A DNA stretch of 64,000 nt, taken from positions 124,001 through 188,000 of the forward strand of contig CAYXTO010000001.1 of NCBI GenBank assembly GCA_964468045.1, written 5' to 3'. A program made the translations under genes and the position numbers. Shown piece by piece: positions 44,711 to 53,432 of the stretch (positions are counted from its first letter, which is position 1; each line of letters begins with the position of its first letter). This DNA comes from JAWKXU01 sp964468045. Its GTDB lineage: Bacteria > Pseudomonadota > Alphaproteobacteria > Sphingomonadales > Sphingomonadaceae. The notes under the pieces were generated by a model. It did no database searches and had not been told where the DNA came from. It was given only the letters and a program-made list of their open reading frames with translations.

Positions 44711-45757
44711 GTGGACGCCAGCGAGGACGAGATCGCGAGCAGTTTGCTCGGGTGGTACGGGAACCACGCGCGGACTCTGCCCTGGCGCAGTCCGCCCGGC
44801 CGCGAGCCGCCGGAACCGTATCGCGTCTGGCTGTCGGAAGTGATGCTGCAGCAGACCACGGTCGCGGCGGTGATCCCTTATTTCGAGCGTTTTACGGCGC
44901 GCTGGCCCGATGTCGAGGCCCTGGCCGCCGCGCCGGAAGAGGAAGTCATGGCTGCCTGGGCGGGCCTCGGATATTATGCCCGTGCGCGGAACATGGTCGC
45001 ATGCGCCAGGGCGGTGGCCGAAACAGGCGAGTTTCCGCAGACGGAAGAGGAACTGCGCCGGTTGCCCGGGCTGGGCGCTTATACCGCCGCGGCGGTTGCG
45101 GCCATTGCCTTCGGTCAGAGGGCGGTGGTGGTCGATGCCAATGTGGAGCGGGTGGTCGCTCGCCTTTTCGCGATCGATGAGCCTTTGCCAGATGCTCGCA
45201 AGGCGATCCGCGCCCGTATGGACGAGATCACGCCGCGCGAGCAGGCGGGGGATTTCGCGCAAGCCATGATGGATCTGGGTGCCGCCATCTGCACGCCCAG
45301 GGAGCCGCGCTGCCTGATCTGCCCGCTTTCAGGCCGTTGCGCCGCGCGCCTTGCGGGCGATCCGGCACGCTATCCGGTCAAGCTGCCGAAGAAGGCCAGG
45401 CCGGAGCGGCACGGGCGGGCCTTCTGGATCGAGCGGGACGGCGCGGTCTGGCTGGTCAGGCGGGCGGGGGAGGGCATGCTAGGCGGAATGCGCGCCTTGC
45501 CCGATGACGGCTGGTCCGCCCGCGCCGACGGATCGGGCAGGTCGCCGCTGGAAGGGCATTGGGAAACAGGTGGCGTCGTTCAGCATGGCTTCACGCATTT
45601 CGGGCTGAGATTGGAGCTTGCGCTCTACAGAGGCCGGGACTGGGCTGCGCTCGGCCGGAGTGCGGGGGAGTGGTGGCCGCTTGGCCGGCTCGACGAGGCG
45701 GGCCTTCCCACGCTCTTCGCAAAGGCGGCCCGTCTGGCTCTGGCCACAAGGGATTGA
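44711..45757 (+). CDS. mutY: A/G-specific adenine glycosylase MutY
   Basis: MutY removes adenine paired with 8-oxoguanine. The 348-residue protein has the HhH-GPD core with VMLQQTTVAAVIPYFERF, the helix-hairpin-helix LPGLGAYTAAAVAAIAFG and the catalytic aspartate in VVDANVERVV. The 4Fe-4S loop C-x6-C-x2-C-x5-C is complete (CTPREPRCLICPLSGRC). A NUDIX-like C-terminal domain recognises 8-oxoG. The start is GTG at 44711, only 14 bp from the divergent DUF721 start; no closer ATG gives a full domain. Two bases separate its stop from the next ATG. Confidence 0.95.
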   Translation: MDASEDEIASSLLGWYGNHARTLPWRSPPGREPPEPYRVWLSEVMLQQTTVAAVIPYFERFTARWPDVEALAAAPEEEVMAAWAGLGYYARARNMVACARAVAETGEFPQTEEELRRLPGLGAYTAAAVAAIAFGQRAVVVDANVERVVARLFAIDEPLPDARKAIRARMDEITPREQAGDFAQAMMDLGAAICTPREPRCLICPLSGRCAARLAGDPARYPVKLPKKARPERHGRAFWIERDGAVWLVRRAGEGMLGGMRALPDDGWSARADGSGRSPLEGHWETGGVVQHGFTHFGLRLELALYRGRDWAALGRSAGEWWPLGRLDEAGLPTLFAKAARLALATRD

Positions 45758-45759
45758 TC

Positions 45760-47070
45760 ATGCCGCAGCAAGCTGGCCCGGAACTGCTCCTTTCACGCCG
45801 CACCATTCTGGCGGGCTTCGGCGCGAGCCTGGCCGCGATGCCTTTGGGTCCGGCATGGGGCCAGGCACGCGCGGCGCCGTGGCAAGGCGTCAGCCGCATG
45901 GTTTCCGATTATGTGACATCGGGCAGGCTGGCGGGCGCCGTCGCGGCCATGGGGTTTGCGCAGAGCGAGGCCGATGTCCTTGCCAGAGGCGCCAGGACGC
46001 TGGGCAGGCCGGGCGCGGTGGGGGCGGACAGCCTGTTCCGCATCTATTCGATGACCAAGCCGGTCACCGGCATGGCGGCGATGATCCTCATCGACGAGGG
46101 CAAGCTGGGGCTGGATCAGCCGGTCGCCGAGATCCTGCCCAAATTCGCCAGCATGAAGGTCCAGCGCCTGCCGGATGGGCCGATCGACGATCTGGTCCCG
46201 GCCGCGCGCCCGATCACCATGCGCCATCTCCTGACTCATACCGCGGGGCTTGGCTATTCCATCATCCAGAAGGGGCCGCTCAAGGCCGCCTACGTCAAGG
46301 CGGGCCTGGTTCCGGGCGAGATCAGCCGCCTGCCGATCGCGCAGATGTTCGGCGCCGGGCCGACCGCGCCGAGCCTCAAGGCCTTCGCCGATCGCCTCGC
46401 CGAGATGCCGCTGGTCTATCAGCCCGGCACGAGGTGGAGCTACTCGACCTCGCTGGACCTGATGGGGCGGGTGATCGAGGTCGTCTCCGGCCAGAGCTTC
46501 GATACCTTCCTGCAGGAACGGCTGTTCGATCCGCTCGGCATGACCAGCACCTTCTTCCGGGTGCCTGCAGGCGAAGCGGGCAGGCTGACCACGAATTACG
46601 GCATCATGCAGGGCCTCCTGATCCCGCTCGACCCCGCCGCGTCCTCGGTCTTCCTCGATCCGCCGCCCTTTCCCTTCGGCGGTTCGGGCCTGGTCAGCAG
46701 CCCGCGCGATTACGACCGCTTTCTGCGGATGCTGCTTGGCCTCGGAAAGCTGGATGGCAAGCGCGTGATGAGCGAGGCGGCGGTGCGCCTCGGCACCTCC
46801 AACCTGCTGCCGCCAGGGGTCAGCACGGCCGGCACGCTGGCCAATGGCGGCGGCTTCGGCGCGGGCGGTCGTTCCGGGCTGGGCGAGGAGGAAGGAACCT
46901 TCGGCTGGGGCGGCGCTGCCGGCACAATCGCCTTCGCCGATCTCAAACGTGGTTGGCGCGGCGGCCTCTATACGCAATATATGCCGGTGGAAGCCTATCC
47001 CCTGCAGCGCGATTTTCCGAAGGTGGCCATGAACGACGCAATCCTGATGATCGGAGTGGACCGGCCATGA
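45760..47070 (+). CDS. Serine hydrolase, class C beta-lactamase-like
   Basis: The 436-residue protein has a Tat-type signal (SRRTILAGFGASLAAMPLGP). Its penicillin-binding fold has the active-site SxxK at S97-M-T-K100 (FRIYSMTKPVTG) and the YxS-like motif in WSYSTSLD. GLGYS and GGSGLVSSPRDYDR segments match the EstB/beta-lactamase-like esterases. It is probably an exported esterase or peptidase; antibiotic resistance should not be assumed. The ATG at 45760 follows mutY after two bases and the stop overlaps the nudC ATG (ATGA). Confidence 0.87.
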   Translation: MPQQAGPELLLSRRTILAGFGASLAAMPLGPAWGQARAAPWQGVSRMVSDYVTSGRLAGAVAAMGFAQSEADVLARGARTLGRPGAVGADSLFRIYSMTKPVTGMAAMILIDEGKLGLDQPVAEILPKFASMKVQRLPDGPIDDLVPAARPITMRHLLTHTAGLGYSIIQKGPLKAAYVKAGLVPGEISRLPIAQMFGAGPTAPSLKAFADRLAEMPLVYQPGTRWSYSTSLDLMGRVIEVVSGQSFDTFLQERLFDPLGMTSTFFRVPAGEAGRLTTNYGIMQGLLIPLDPAASSVFLDPPPFPFGGSGLVSSPRDYDRFLRMLLGLGKLDGKRVMSEAAVRLGTSNLLPPGVSTAGTLANGGGFGAGGRSGLGEEEGTFGWGGAAGTIAFADLKRGWRGGLYTQYMPVEAYPLQRDFPKVAMNDAILMIGVDRP

Positions 47071-47942
47071 GCTATCCCACAATCAGCTTTTCCGGCGGTT
47101 CGATCGACCGCGCGGACTATGTTCGCACCGATCCGGCGAAGCTGGAGGAACTGAAGGATTGGCGCGCGCGGCTGGTGAAGCTGGACGGGCTGGACCCTGT
47201 CCTGACCCCGCAGAACGAGCTGGAATGGGGCAGTCTGGCCGATTGCCCGCCGGATGCGGAGCTGGTCTTTCTCGGCCTGCGCGAGGGGCGGGCCTGCTTC
47301 GCCGCGGTGCCGGAAGCGGGCGACGCGGGCGCCCTGCAGATGGGCAGCCGCGCCCGCGCGGCCATGGGCATCCTCGGCGATGACGATCTTGGCGTCTACG
47401 GGATGGCGAGGAGCCTGGTCGACTGGCACGCACGCCACCGCTTCTGCGCGCAATGCGGCGCCCCCACCCGGCTCGCCAAGGGCGGCTGGCAGCGCGATTG
47501 CGGCGCCTGCAATGCGCAGCACTTCCCCAGGGTCGATCCGGTTACCATCATGCTGGTGGAGCATGGCGGCAATCTGCTGCTGGGCAGGCAGCCGCGCTTC
47601 CCGGCCGGTTTCTATTCCGCGCTGGCCGGTTTCGTGGAACCCGGCGAGACGATAGAGGGAGCGGTCGCCCGCGAAGTGCTGGAGGAAGCCGGCGTCACGG
47701 TGCGCGAGGTGTCCTATGTCGCCAGCCAGCCCTGGCCGTTCCCGTCTCAGCTCATGGTCGGCTGTCATGCCTTCGCCAATGAGACCGAACTGACCGTCGA
47801 CCGGACCGAGCTGGAGGACGCCCGCTGGTTCAGCCGCGCCGAAGTGGTGGACGCGATGACCGGGGCCGAAGGGGCGGCGTTTACCCCGCCTCCGGCGCAG
47901 GCGATCGCCCACCAACTGCTGAAATGGTGGCTGCAGCGGTGA
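47067..47942 (+). CDS. nudC: NAD+ diphosphatase NudC
   Basis: NudC cleaves NAD(H) to AMP and NMN(H) and can remove NAD caps from RNA. The 291-residue protein has the zinc ribbon (FCAQCGAPT...CGACNAQHFPR), the full Nudix box (GFVEPGETIEGAVAREVLEE then AGV), and the NudC-specific SQPWPFPSQ motif downstream. The ATG at 47067 overlaps the preceding stop; its own stop overlaps the GTG start of the next gene. Confidence 0.95.
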   Translation: MSYPTISFSGGSIDRADYVRTDPAKLEELKDWRARLVKLDGLDPVLTPQNELEWGSLADCPPDAELVFLGLREGRACFAAVPEAGDAGALQMGSRARAAMGILGDDDLGVYGMARSLVDWHARHRFCAQCGAPTRLAKGGWQRDCGACNAQHFPRVDPVTIMLVEHGGNLLLGRQPRFPAGFYSALAGFVEPGETIEGAVAREVLEEAGVTVREVSYVASQPWPFPSQLMVGCHAFANETELTVDRTELEDARWFSRAEVVDAMTGAEGAAFTPPPAQAIAHQLLKWWLQR

Positions 47943-48622
47943 CGGCCCGGGTCGCCATCGACATCTGGTCCGATGTCATGTGCCCCTGGTGCGTGATCGG
48001 CTACAAGCATCTCGAGCAGGCGCTGGCGCAGCTGGATGGAGAGATCGATGCGGTCGTGCAGTGGCAGCCCTTCGAACTCAACCCGGACATGCCGCCGCAA
48101 GGGGAGCCACGCGACGCGCATATCGCGCGCAAATATGGCCGCAGCCCGGAACAATTCACGGAAATCTCCAACAGGATCTCCACGCTGGCGGCGCAGGCCG
48201 GCTTCGACATGGCCTGGCAGGGGGAAGGCGATCCGCCCCCGCCGATGATGTGGAACACGCGCCGGGCGCATATCCTGCTGCGCTGGGCGCTGGAAACCCA
48301 CGGGCCGGACGCGCAGACGAGGCTCAAGCTCGCTCTGTTCCGCGCGCATTTCCAGCAGCGCCGCAATCTGTCCGATCCGGCGGTCCTGCTCGATATCGCG
48401 GCCGAAGCCGGTCTTGACCGCAGCGGCGCGGAAACGGCGCTGGGGGATGACAGCCTGGACGGCAAGGTCGCCTGGGAGGAGGATCGCGCCTTCCAGATGA
48501 ACATCACCGGCGTTCCGGCGATGGTGGTGAACGGGCGCATGCTGATCCCCGGTGCGCAGGATCCTGAAACCTATGCGGCGATCCTGCGCCAGGCTGTCGG
48601 GCGCGCGGGCGACGGCGGCTGA
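47939..48622 (+). CDS. FrnE-like DsbA-family oxidoreductase
   Basis: The 227-residue cytoplasmic protein has the CPWC redox motif in IDIWSDVMCPWCVIGYKHLE and the family segment MAWQGEGDPPPPMMWNTRRA followed by HILLRWA. A cis-Pro loop (ITGVPAMVVNGR) is near the end. FrnE-type proteins are thiol oxidoreductases linked to stress tolerance; the exact partner is unknown. A GTG start at 47939 gives MTARVAIDIWSDV and a four-base overlap with nudC; ATG 47924 is the alternative. Confidence 0.88.
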   Translation: MTARVAIDIWSDVMCPWCVIGYKHLEQALAQLDGEIDAVVQWQPFELNPDMPPQGEPRDAHIARKYGRSPEQFTEISNRISTLAAQAGFDMAWQGEGDPPPPMMWNTRRAHILLRWALETHGPDAQTRLKLALFRAHFQQRRNLSDPAVLLDIAAEAGLDRSGAETALGDDSLDGKVAWEEDRAFQMNITGVPAMVVNGRMLIPGAQDPETYAAILRQAVGRAGDGG

Positions 48623-48670
48623 CGACGTGATTGTGGATGTTTCGCATCTCACGTTATGTCGGCCCTTCGG

Positions 48671-48739
48671 CTGGCTGGCATCTCTCTGGGTGACGTGCCG
48701 CGCCCTTCACAGCGATCCCAGCCTTCGCTGGGATGACGA
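48671..48739. repeat. Composite palindromic repeat (inverted copy)
   Basis: Read on the minus strand, ATCGTCATCCCAGCGAAGGC leads into TGGGATCGCTGTGAAGGGCG, CGGCACGTCACCCAGAGAGA and TGCCAGCC, which parallels 25199-25264 in the same order with substitutions. This copy is in the opposite orientation. Confidence 0.8.
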
Positions 48740-49040
48740 TAAATGCGAAATGGGATGCGCCGGTTGACGCAGAACGCCGGAAATGTGGATTTGCATTTCG
48801 GCCAACCCGCCCCGCATCCCCGCTATAAATGGCCCTTCGTTCGTCAGGGCCTGCGTTTTTCCGTGTGACCTTTCGCGAAGCAGCTTCATGGCCAGTCCAG
48901 ATCGCCATCTATGACAAACAGGGTCGGGACGACGAGCGAAGGTGCGGGATACTTTGCGTGTCATCCGGCAGGATAAGCCCGATTTGCGCGATGTAGGAAA
49001 GCCACTTGCGAGGAGCGCCACCCGCCGTTCAAGTCCCGTT

Positions 49041-49231
49041 TCGTCATCCCCGTGCAAACGGGGATCCTGTTGCCACCTTTCCCACCCCGCTGCGACTAGC
49101 CTCGCGAGCTCAGCAGTCTCGCTCCCCTCCCGCCCTTCGGCTGGCCGGCAGGCCGGCCGCTCAGGACAGGCTTGGGAGGGGGTGGGCATTTGCACCACGT
49201 TACCGAGAGAGGTGCCAGCCGTTCGGCTGCG
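49041..49231. repeat. Two further repeat units
   Basis: CGTCATCCCCGTGCAAACGGGGAT (about 49042-49065) is identical in its 24 bases to 27893-27916. At 49191-49231, CACGTTACCGAGAGAGGTGC followed by CAGCC resembles the linker end of the composite repeat, then a small CCGTTCGG stem. Confidence 0.75.
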
Positions 49232-49257
49232 CAACCCGCCCCTATCCGCAGGTCGTA

Positions 49258-51402
49258 TCAGAAATGGTAGTTCGCGCTGATGGTGAAGTTGCGCGGCGCG
49301 CCGTAGCGATATTGTTCGTAGAAGCCCACCTGGGCGTAATAGGTCTTGTCGAACAGATTATCCACATTGGCCTGGATTTGCAGCGCTTCGCTCACGTCGT
49401 AGCGCATCATCAGGCTGACCAGCGTATAGCCGCCCTGCCCGAAGCGGTAGGGCGCGCCGGTGATCGGATTGGCGCTGATGGCGGACGAATAGGCCTTGCT
49501 GCGGTAATTGACGCCGCCGCCGATGGTGAGGTTCGCCAGGACGCCGGGCAGCTTGTAGGTGGTGAACAGCTTCAGCAGCTTGCGCGGCTGGTCGGTATTG
49601 GCGGGGTTGCCGTCCTGGTCATCCGCCTTGAACTGGCTGTAGCCGAAATTCACGTTCCAGCCCGGCAGGGGGCTGCCGGTCGCCTCGATCTCGAAGCCCT
49701 TGCTGGTCACGCCGTCGACCGCGACATAATAGTTCTGCGGCAGGCCGCCGGGCGGGGTGATCATGCCCGCGATCTGCGCCAGATTGTCCTGCTCGATGCG
49801 GAACAGCGCGATCGAGGTCTGCAGCGCGTCATCGAAGAAGGCGCTCTTCAGGCCGATTTCATAGGCCTTGCCCTCGATCGGATCGAGCTGCCGGAAGTCG
49901 ATGTCCAGCGCGCTCTGCGGCTGGAAGATCTTGGTGAAGCTCGCATAGAGGCGGTGGTTCGGGGTGAGGTCGAACAATGCGCCGACATAGGGGATGAACA
50001 CGCCATCATCGCCATAATCGCTGACGACGCCGTAGCTGACGCCCTTCTGCTTCCAGCTGGCGATGCGGCCGCCGCCGATCAGCTTGAGCTGGTCGCTGAG
50101 GTTGAAGCGAACCGCGCCGTAGAAGCCGGTCTGCGTCACCTTCTCCTCGACCGCGCGGAACGGAGTGGCGGAGAAGCCGGGATCGGGATAGGTCGTGCCG
50201 TCCCAATCCTCATATTGCGGTCCGGAGAGCGGATAGCTGAGGGCCGAGAAGCTGTCGTTGTAGCGCTTCTGCACGCTGCGCAGCGCGCCCAGCACCAGCT
50301 CGTGATCGCGCCCGAACAGATTCAGCTTTCCCTTGATCTGGGCGTCGAAGCTGTTCTGCACGCTCGATCCGCGATCCTTGTAGGGGTAGGCGAACTGGAT
50401 CTCGCCGGTGGTGACGTCGACCGTGCCGGACAAATAGAGCAGCTTCGCCTGCTCCGCATTCTTCAGGCGGTTGTAGTTGGCGGTGATGCTCCAGTCCTCG
50501 CCGATCTCCTGCCGCAGCGTGGCGAAGATGTTCTGGTTGGTGGTGTTCCAGTAGGTCCAGTCCGCGGTCGCGCTCTTCGAACGGGGCCAATGGGTCAGGC
50601 TGCCGTCGCTGTAGAAATTCGGCAGATTGCCCCAGGCGGGCGCATCCGGCTTGCCTTCCTGATGGATGATGCCGGCGCGCAGCAGCGTCGTGTCGGTCAC
50701 ATCGGCATCGACCACGCCATAGAGCACGAACTTCTTGTTCTCGTAGAGGTCGATATAGCTGTCGCCCTGCTCGTAGCGGCCCACCGCGCGCACCCGGATG
50801 CGGCCGTCCGCGGTGAGCGCGCCGCCGACATCGGCCGACACGCGGGCGGTGTCCCACCGGCCGTAGCTGGCGTTGACATAGCCGGTCCAATCCTCGCTGT
50901 CGGCATGCTTGCGGACGAAGTTGACCGAGGCGGAAGGGTCGCCCGCGCCGGTCAGCAGGCCGGTCGCGCCGCGCACGACCTCCACCCGTTCATAGACCGA
51001 TACGTCGATGCTGGTTTCGCCCGCGCCGCCGGCCAGGGTCCAGGCCAGCGGCACGCCGTCGACCTGGATGTTCTTGATCTCGAAGCCGCGCGCGTAGAAC
51101 TGGTTGCGGATGTCGTCCAGCTCGTTGACCGAGACGCCGACGCTGTTGACGAGCACGTCCGCGACGCTGACCAGATTTTGGTCGAGGATGCGCTGGGCGG
51201 TCATGATACTGACGGATTGGGGCGTTTCCCGGACGGTAAGGCCGAGCCCGGTGGCCGTGTCGATCTTGTCGGGCAGCGTGTAGATCCCGGTAACGACGAT
51301 ATCGTCCCCAGAAGCCGCCTGGTTTTCACTCGTCTGGGCCGCGGCCGGTACGGCGAGTACGGCGAGCGAGCCGCCAATCAAGAGTGAGAATTTCGATATC
51401 AT
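49258..51402 (-). CDS. TonB-dependent siderophore receptor
   Basis: The 714-residue outer-membrane protein has a signal peptide cut near VPAAAQ, a plug domain (TVRETPQSVSIMTAQRILDQ, PSASVNFVRKH) and a long beta-barrel ending YGAPRNFTISANYHF with the terminal Phe of outer-membrane proteins. The plug pattern with a Val-Arg-Gly-Ala segment matches the TonB-siderophore class (FhuE/FoxA-like). It should import a ferric siderophore using TonB energy; the ligand is unknown. The ATG at 51402 has GAGGG nine bases upstream; the TTG at 51411 would touch that ribosome site. A Fur-box-like sequence lies about 100 bp upstream. Confidence 0.93.
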   Translation of the reverse strand: MISKFSLLIGGSLAVLAVPAAAQTSENQAASGDDIVVTGIYTLPDKIDTATGLGLTVRETPQSVSIMTAQRILDQNLVSVADVLVNSVGVSVNELDDIRNQFYARGFEIKNIQVDGVPLAWTLAGGAGETSIDVSVYERVEVVRGATGLLTGAGDPSASVNFVRKHADSEDWTGYVNASYGRWDTARVSADVGGALTADGRIRVRAVGRYEQGDSYIDLYENKKFVLYGVVDADVTDTTLLRAGIIHQEGKPDAPAWGNLPNFYSDGSLTHWPRSKSATADWTYWNTTNQNIFATLRQEIGEDWSITANYNRLKNAEQAKLLYLSGTVDVTTGEIQFAYPYKDRGSSVQNSFDAQIKGKLNLFGRDHELVLGALRSVQKRYNDSFSALSYPLSGPQYEDWDGTTYPDPGFSATPFRAVEEKVTQTGFYGAVRFNLSDQLKLIGGGRIASWKQKGVSYGVVSDYGDDGVFIPYVGALFDLTPNHRLYASFTKIFQPQSALDIDFRQLDPIEGKAYEIGLKSAFFDDALQTSIALFRIEQDNLAQIAGMITPPGGLPQNYYVAVDGVTSKGFEIEATGSPLPGWNVNFGYSQFKADDQDGNPANTDQPRKLLKLFTTYKLPGVLANLTIGGGVNYRSKAYSSAISANPITGAPYRFGQGGYTLVSLMMRYDVSEALQIQANVDNLFDKTYYAQVGFYEQYRYGAPRNFTISANYHF

Positions 51403-51501
51403 TGGAAGCAACCCTCAATTCTGATCCAAATCCCCCCGCCCTGAATTCGGCCAAGCCTCCGGTGATCGACTCAAACGCAAAGCGCGCCGCAATTACTGCG
51501 A

Positions 51502-51518
51502 TTGATAATAGTTTGCAA
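51502..51518. promoter_or_regulatory. Candidate Fur box TTGATAATAGTTTGCAA
   Basis: TTGATAATAGTTTGCAA (51502-51518) differs at two central positions from the common Fur-site form TTGATAATGATTTGCAA. It lies in the only AT-rich patch of the gap upstream of the minus-strand siderophore receptor. Fur is encoded at 61257-61679. Confidence 0.6.
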
Positions 51519-51551
51519 ACACACTTTGTAACAATTGCGATGCCCAGAAGG

Positions 51552-51573
51552 ACAGGCGATGCCGATCGCCTGT
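51552..51573. repeat. Perfect 9-bp inverted repeat, tetraloop
   Basis: ACAGGCGAT and ATCGCCTGT flank GCCG. It lies between the receptor's promoter region and the phosphoesterase stop. There is no strong U-run on either strand, so terminator function is uncertain. Confidence 0.6.
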
Positions 51574-51698
51574 TTCGCGGCGGGAGAGTGAGCAGCGGAG
51601 CCAGGAAGGGCGCGGTCGGTCCCGCGCAAAGCCGGCATTCAAACGGAAACGGGCCGACGCGGCGTCCGACGCAAGGGGAAGGAAGCGGGCAGCGGCTG

Positions 51699-52859
51699 CT
51701 ATTTCAGCAGCTGTGGCGGGAAATCCAGCGCGAAGTCCGAATGGCGGGCAGGGGCGCCGAACGGCTCCTCCCCATTCCGGCCCGCATGGCGGCCGAGCAG
51801 CGTCGAATAGGTATGGAAGTGAAGCTTGCGCCTCTCGGTGTCGAATTCGATGAAGCGCAGCCAGCCGGCGCCGCCATTGGCGGAGCCCGGCTTGCCATCC
51901 GGGCCGATGGTGTTGCCCTGATAGTCCTGCAACACCTGATAGACCGGATAACCGGCGTCGTTGTGGTCGATGCGCAGATTCTCGCCCTGCGAGACCCCGT
52001 CCACGGTGGGCGTCCAGTTATGGCCGCACAGAACGAGGAAGATCGCCGGGTTCTTGCGGATGAAGCGGTTCCATATCTCGTCGGGCGGCAGATGGTCGCT
52101 GCCCATGAAATAAAGCTGGTGGCCGTTGGATCGCCCGCTCTCGCCGAGAAGGGCGGGATGCAGCCATTCATGCGTGGTGACGATGACCGGCAGGCCGGGA
52201 TTGGCGTCGATCACATCCTGTGCCCAGGCAAGAACGGCGGGGGTCGGCTGCATCTCCAGCGACAGGTGCAGGAAGCGTTTTCCGCCGCCGGTGAAGAACT
52301 GATAGCTGTTCAGCCCCTGGTTGAACGATCCGCCATACCACGGCTTGCCCGCGAAATGGCGCGACTGCGGACCGAAATAAAGATCCCATGTCCGCCCGCC
52401 GGCAAGCGGCCGGGCCGCGCCGGGGCTGCCCGGCCCCTCCCACCAGCTGTAATTGTCGTAGTCGTGATTGCCGGGCGACATGCCGAAGGGGATCGGCGAG
52501 CGGCTGAGGATCGACACGGCACGATTGGCGTTGTCCCATTCCGCGCGGGTATCCCAATAGCGGAACTGGTCCTCGGCGGTGCCCTCGATTTTCTGGCGGA
52601 ACTGCCCGTCCCCATGCTGGACGATGTCGCCGACGAAGGTGACGAACACCAGATTCCTTTCCTCGCGCCGGTCCACCAGATATTGCATCTGCTGGGCGAA
52701 GATCTCCGCGCCGCGCGGCTGCGGAAGGGTGACGTCGGAATAGTTCTGCGTGTCCGGCACCACCGCCACGGTGAATTTCTCGGCCCAGACAGGGGCGGCG
52801 ACCGTCAGCAGAACCGCGCAAACGGCTATAGCGAACTGGCGAAGGCTGGACGCTTTCAT
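51699..52859 (-). CDS. Exported calcineurin-like metallophosphoesterase
   Basis: The 386-residue protein has a signal peptide (QFAIAVCAVLLTVAAPVWAE). The metal-site motifs of the calcineurin-like fold follow in order: PDTQ near the N-terminus, GDIVQHGDG, GNHDYDN, TTHEWLHP and CGHNWTP. It probably hydrolyses phosphomonoesters or diesters in the periplasm; the substrate is unknown. The ATG at 52859 has GAGGAG upstream; the longer in-frame start at 52925 adds a hydrophilic leader before the signal and is unlikely. It stands alone between the receptor and DUF1489 genes. Confidence 0.88.
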   Translation of the reverse strand: MKASSLRQFAIAVCAVLLTVAAPVWAEKFTVAVVPDTQNYSDVTLPQPRGAEIFAQQMQYLVDRREERNLVFVTFVGDIVQHGDGQFRQKIEGTAEDQFRYWDTRAEWDNANRAVSILSRSPIPFGMSPGNHDYDNYSWWEGPGSPGAARPLAGGRTWDLYFGPQSRHFAGKPWYGGSFNQGLNSYQFFTGGGKRFLHLSLEMQPTPAVLAWAQDVIDANPGLPVIVTTHEWLHPALLGESGRSNGHQLYFMGSDHLPPDEIWNRFIRKNPAIFLVLCGHNWTPTVDGVSQGENLRIDHNDAGYPVYQVLQDYQGNTIGPDGKPGSANGGAGWLRFIEFDTERRKLHFHTYSTLLGRHAGRNGEEPFGAPARHSDFALDFPPQLLK

Positions 52860-52997
52860 ATGCTCCTCATGCGATCCGGAGAGGTTTTCCTTGCCCGCGC
52901 CCTGTTGCCCGATTGTGACGGCCACCGGGCTGCTGGCCAGCGATCCCTGCGGTAGGCCTCCGCCTCGATAAGGGAGGGAAGGCGCAGAGGCAGCAGA

Positions 52998-53390
52998 TCA
53001 GGCCAGGCCCAGCTTCGCCAGTTCGCTGACCAGCCTGGCGGGCAGGGGTTCCCCGGCCAGCGCAGCGTCCGAAAGATCGGGCGGCGCGTCCTTTTCGTCC
53101 AGATAGCGCCAGCCCTGATGGGCGCGGCGCGCGCGCGGCTCCACCCTGACGAGGACCGGTTCGAGCGCGATGGTCCAGCGCCCGTCATCCCGTTGCGAGA
53201 AGCGCCTGATCGGGCTGCGGCCGACCAGCACATGCTCGTGGATCCAGTAGAGCGAGCCGCCCACCATCTCCTCATGCCGCTTGGGCAGGTAGCGCGTGGT
53301 CAGTTGCGGTTCGTCACGGCTTTCCAGCCATTCGCGCAGGCTCTCCACGCTGGGGGCGCCGAAGGCGATCTTGGTCATGTGGAGCGGCAT
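52998..53390 (-). CDS. DUF1489 family protein
   Basis: The 130-residue cytoplasmic protein has the family pattern MPLHMTKIAFGAPSVESLRE near the start, then TTRYLPKRHEEMVGGSLYWI and EHVLVGRSPI. It ends in the RRAHQGWRYL...PARLVSELAKLGLA segment. DUF1489 is widespread in alphaproteobacteria with no defined role that I know. It follows mgtE on the same strand after 42 bp. Confidence 0.92.
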   Translation of the reverse strand: MPLHMTKIAFGAPSVESLREWLESRDEPQLTTRYLPKRHEEMVGGSLYWIHEHVLVGRSPIRRFSQRDDGRWTIALEPVLVRVEPRARRAHQGWRYLDEKDAPPDLSDAALAGEPLPARLVSELAKLGLA

Positions 53391-53432
53391 AGGGATGAGA
53401 TAGGGCTTGCGCCGCGTAGAGCAAGGGCGCCG

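Larger units (their letters stand above)
48623..49257. other. Convergent intergenic region with repeat copies, no gene
   Basis: This 635-bp gap lies between the ends of the FrnE-like gene and the siderophore receptor gene. It carries three repeat units (48671-48739, 49041-49066 and 49191-49231). The open frames here translate repeats and have no family features. Confidence 0.8.

Noticed and set aside
45760..47070. Antibiotic-resistance beta-lactamase
   Set aside because: The fold is class C-like, but the sequence groups by motif with exported esterases and peptidases; resistance cannot be claimed.
48654..49234. Two possible minus-strand genes between the FrnE-like and receptor genes
   Set aside because: They mostly translate repeat units (IPAKAGI-type peptides) and have no other supported features.
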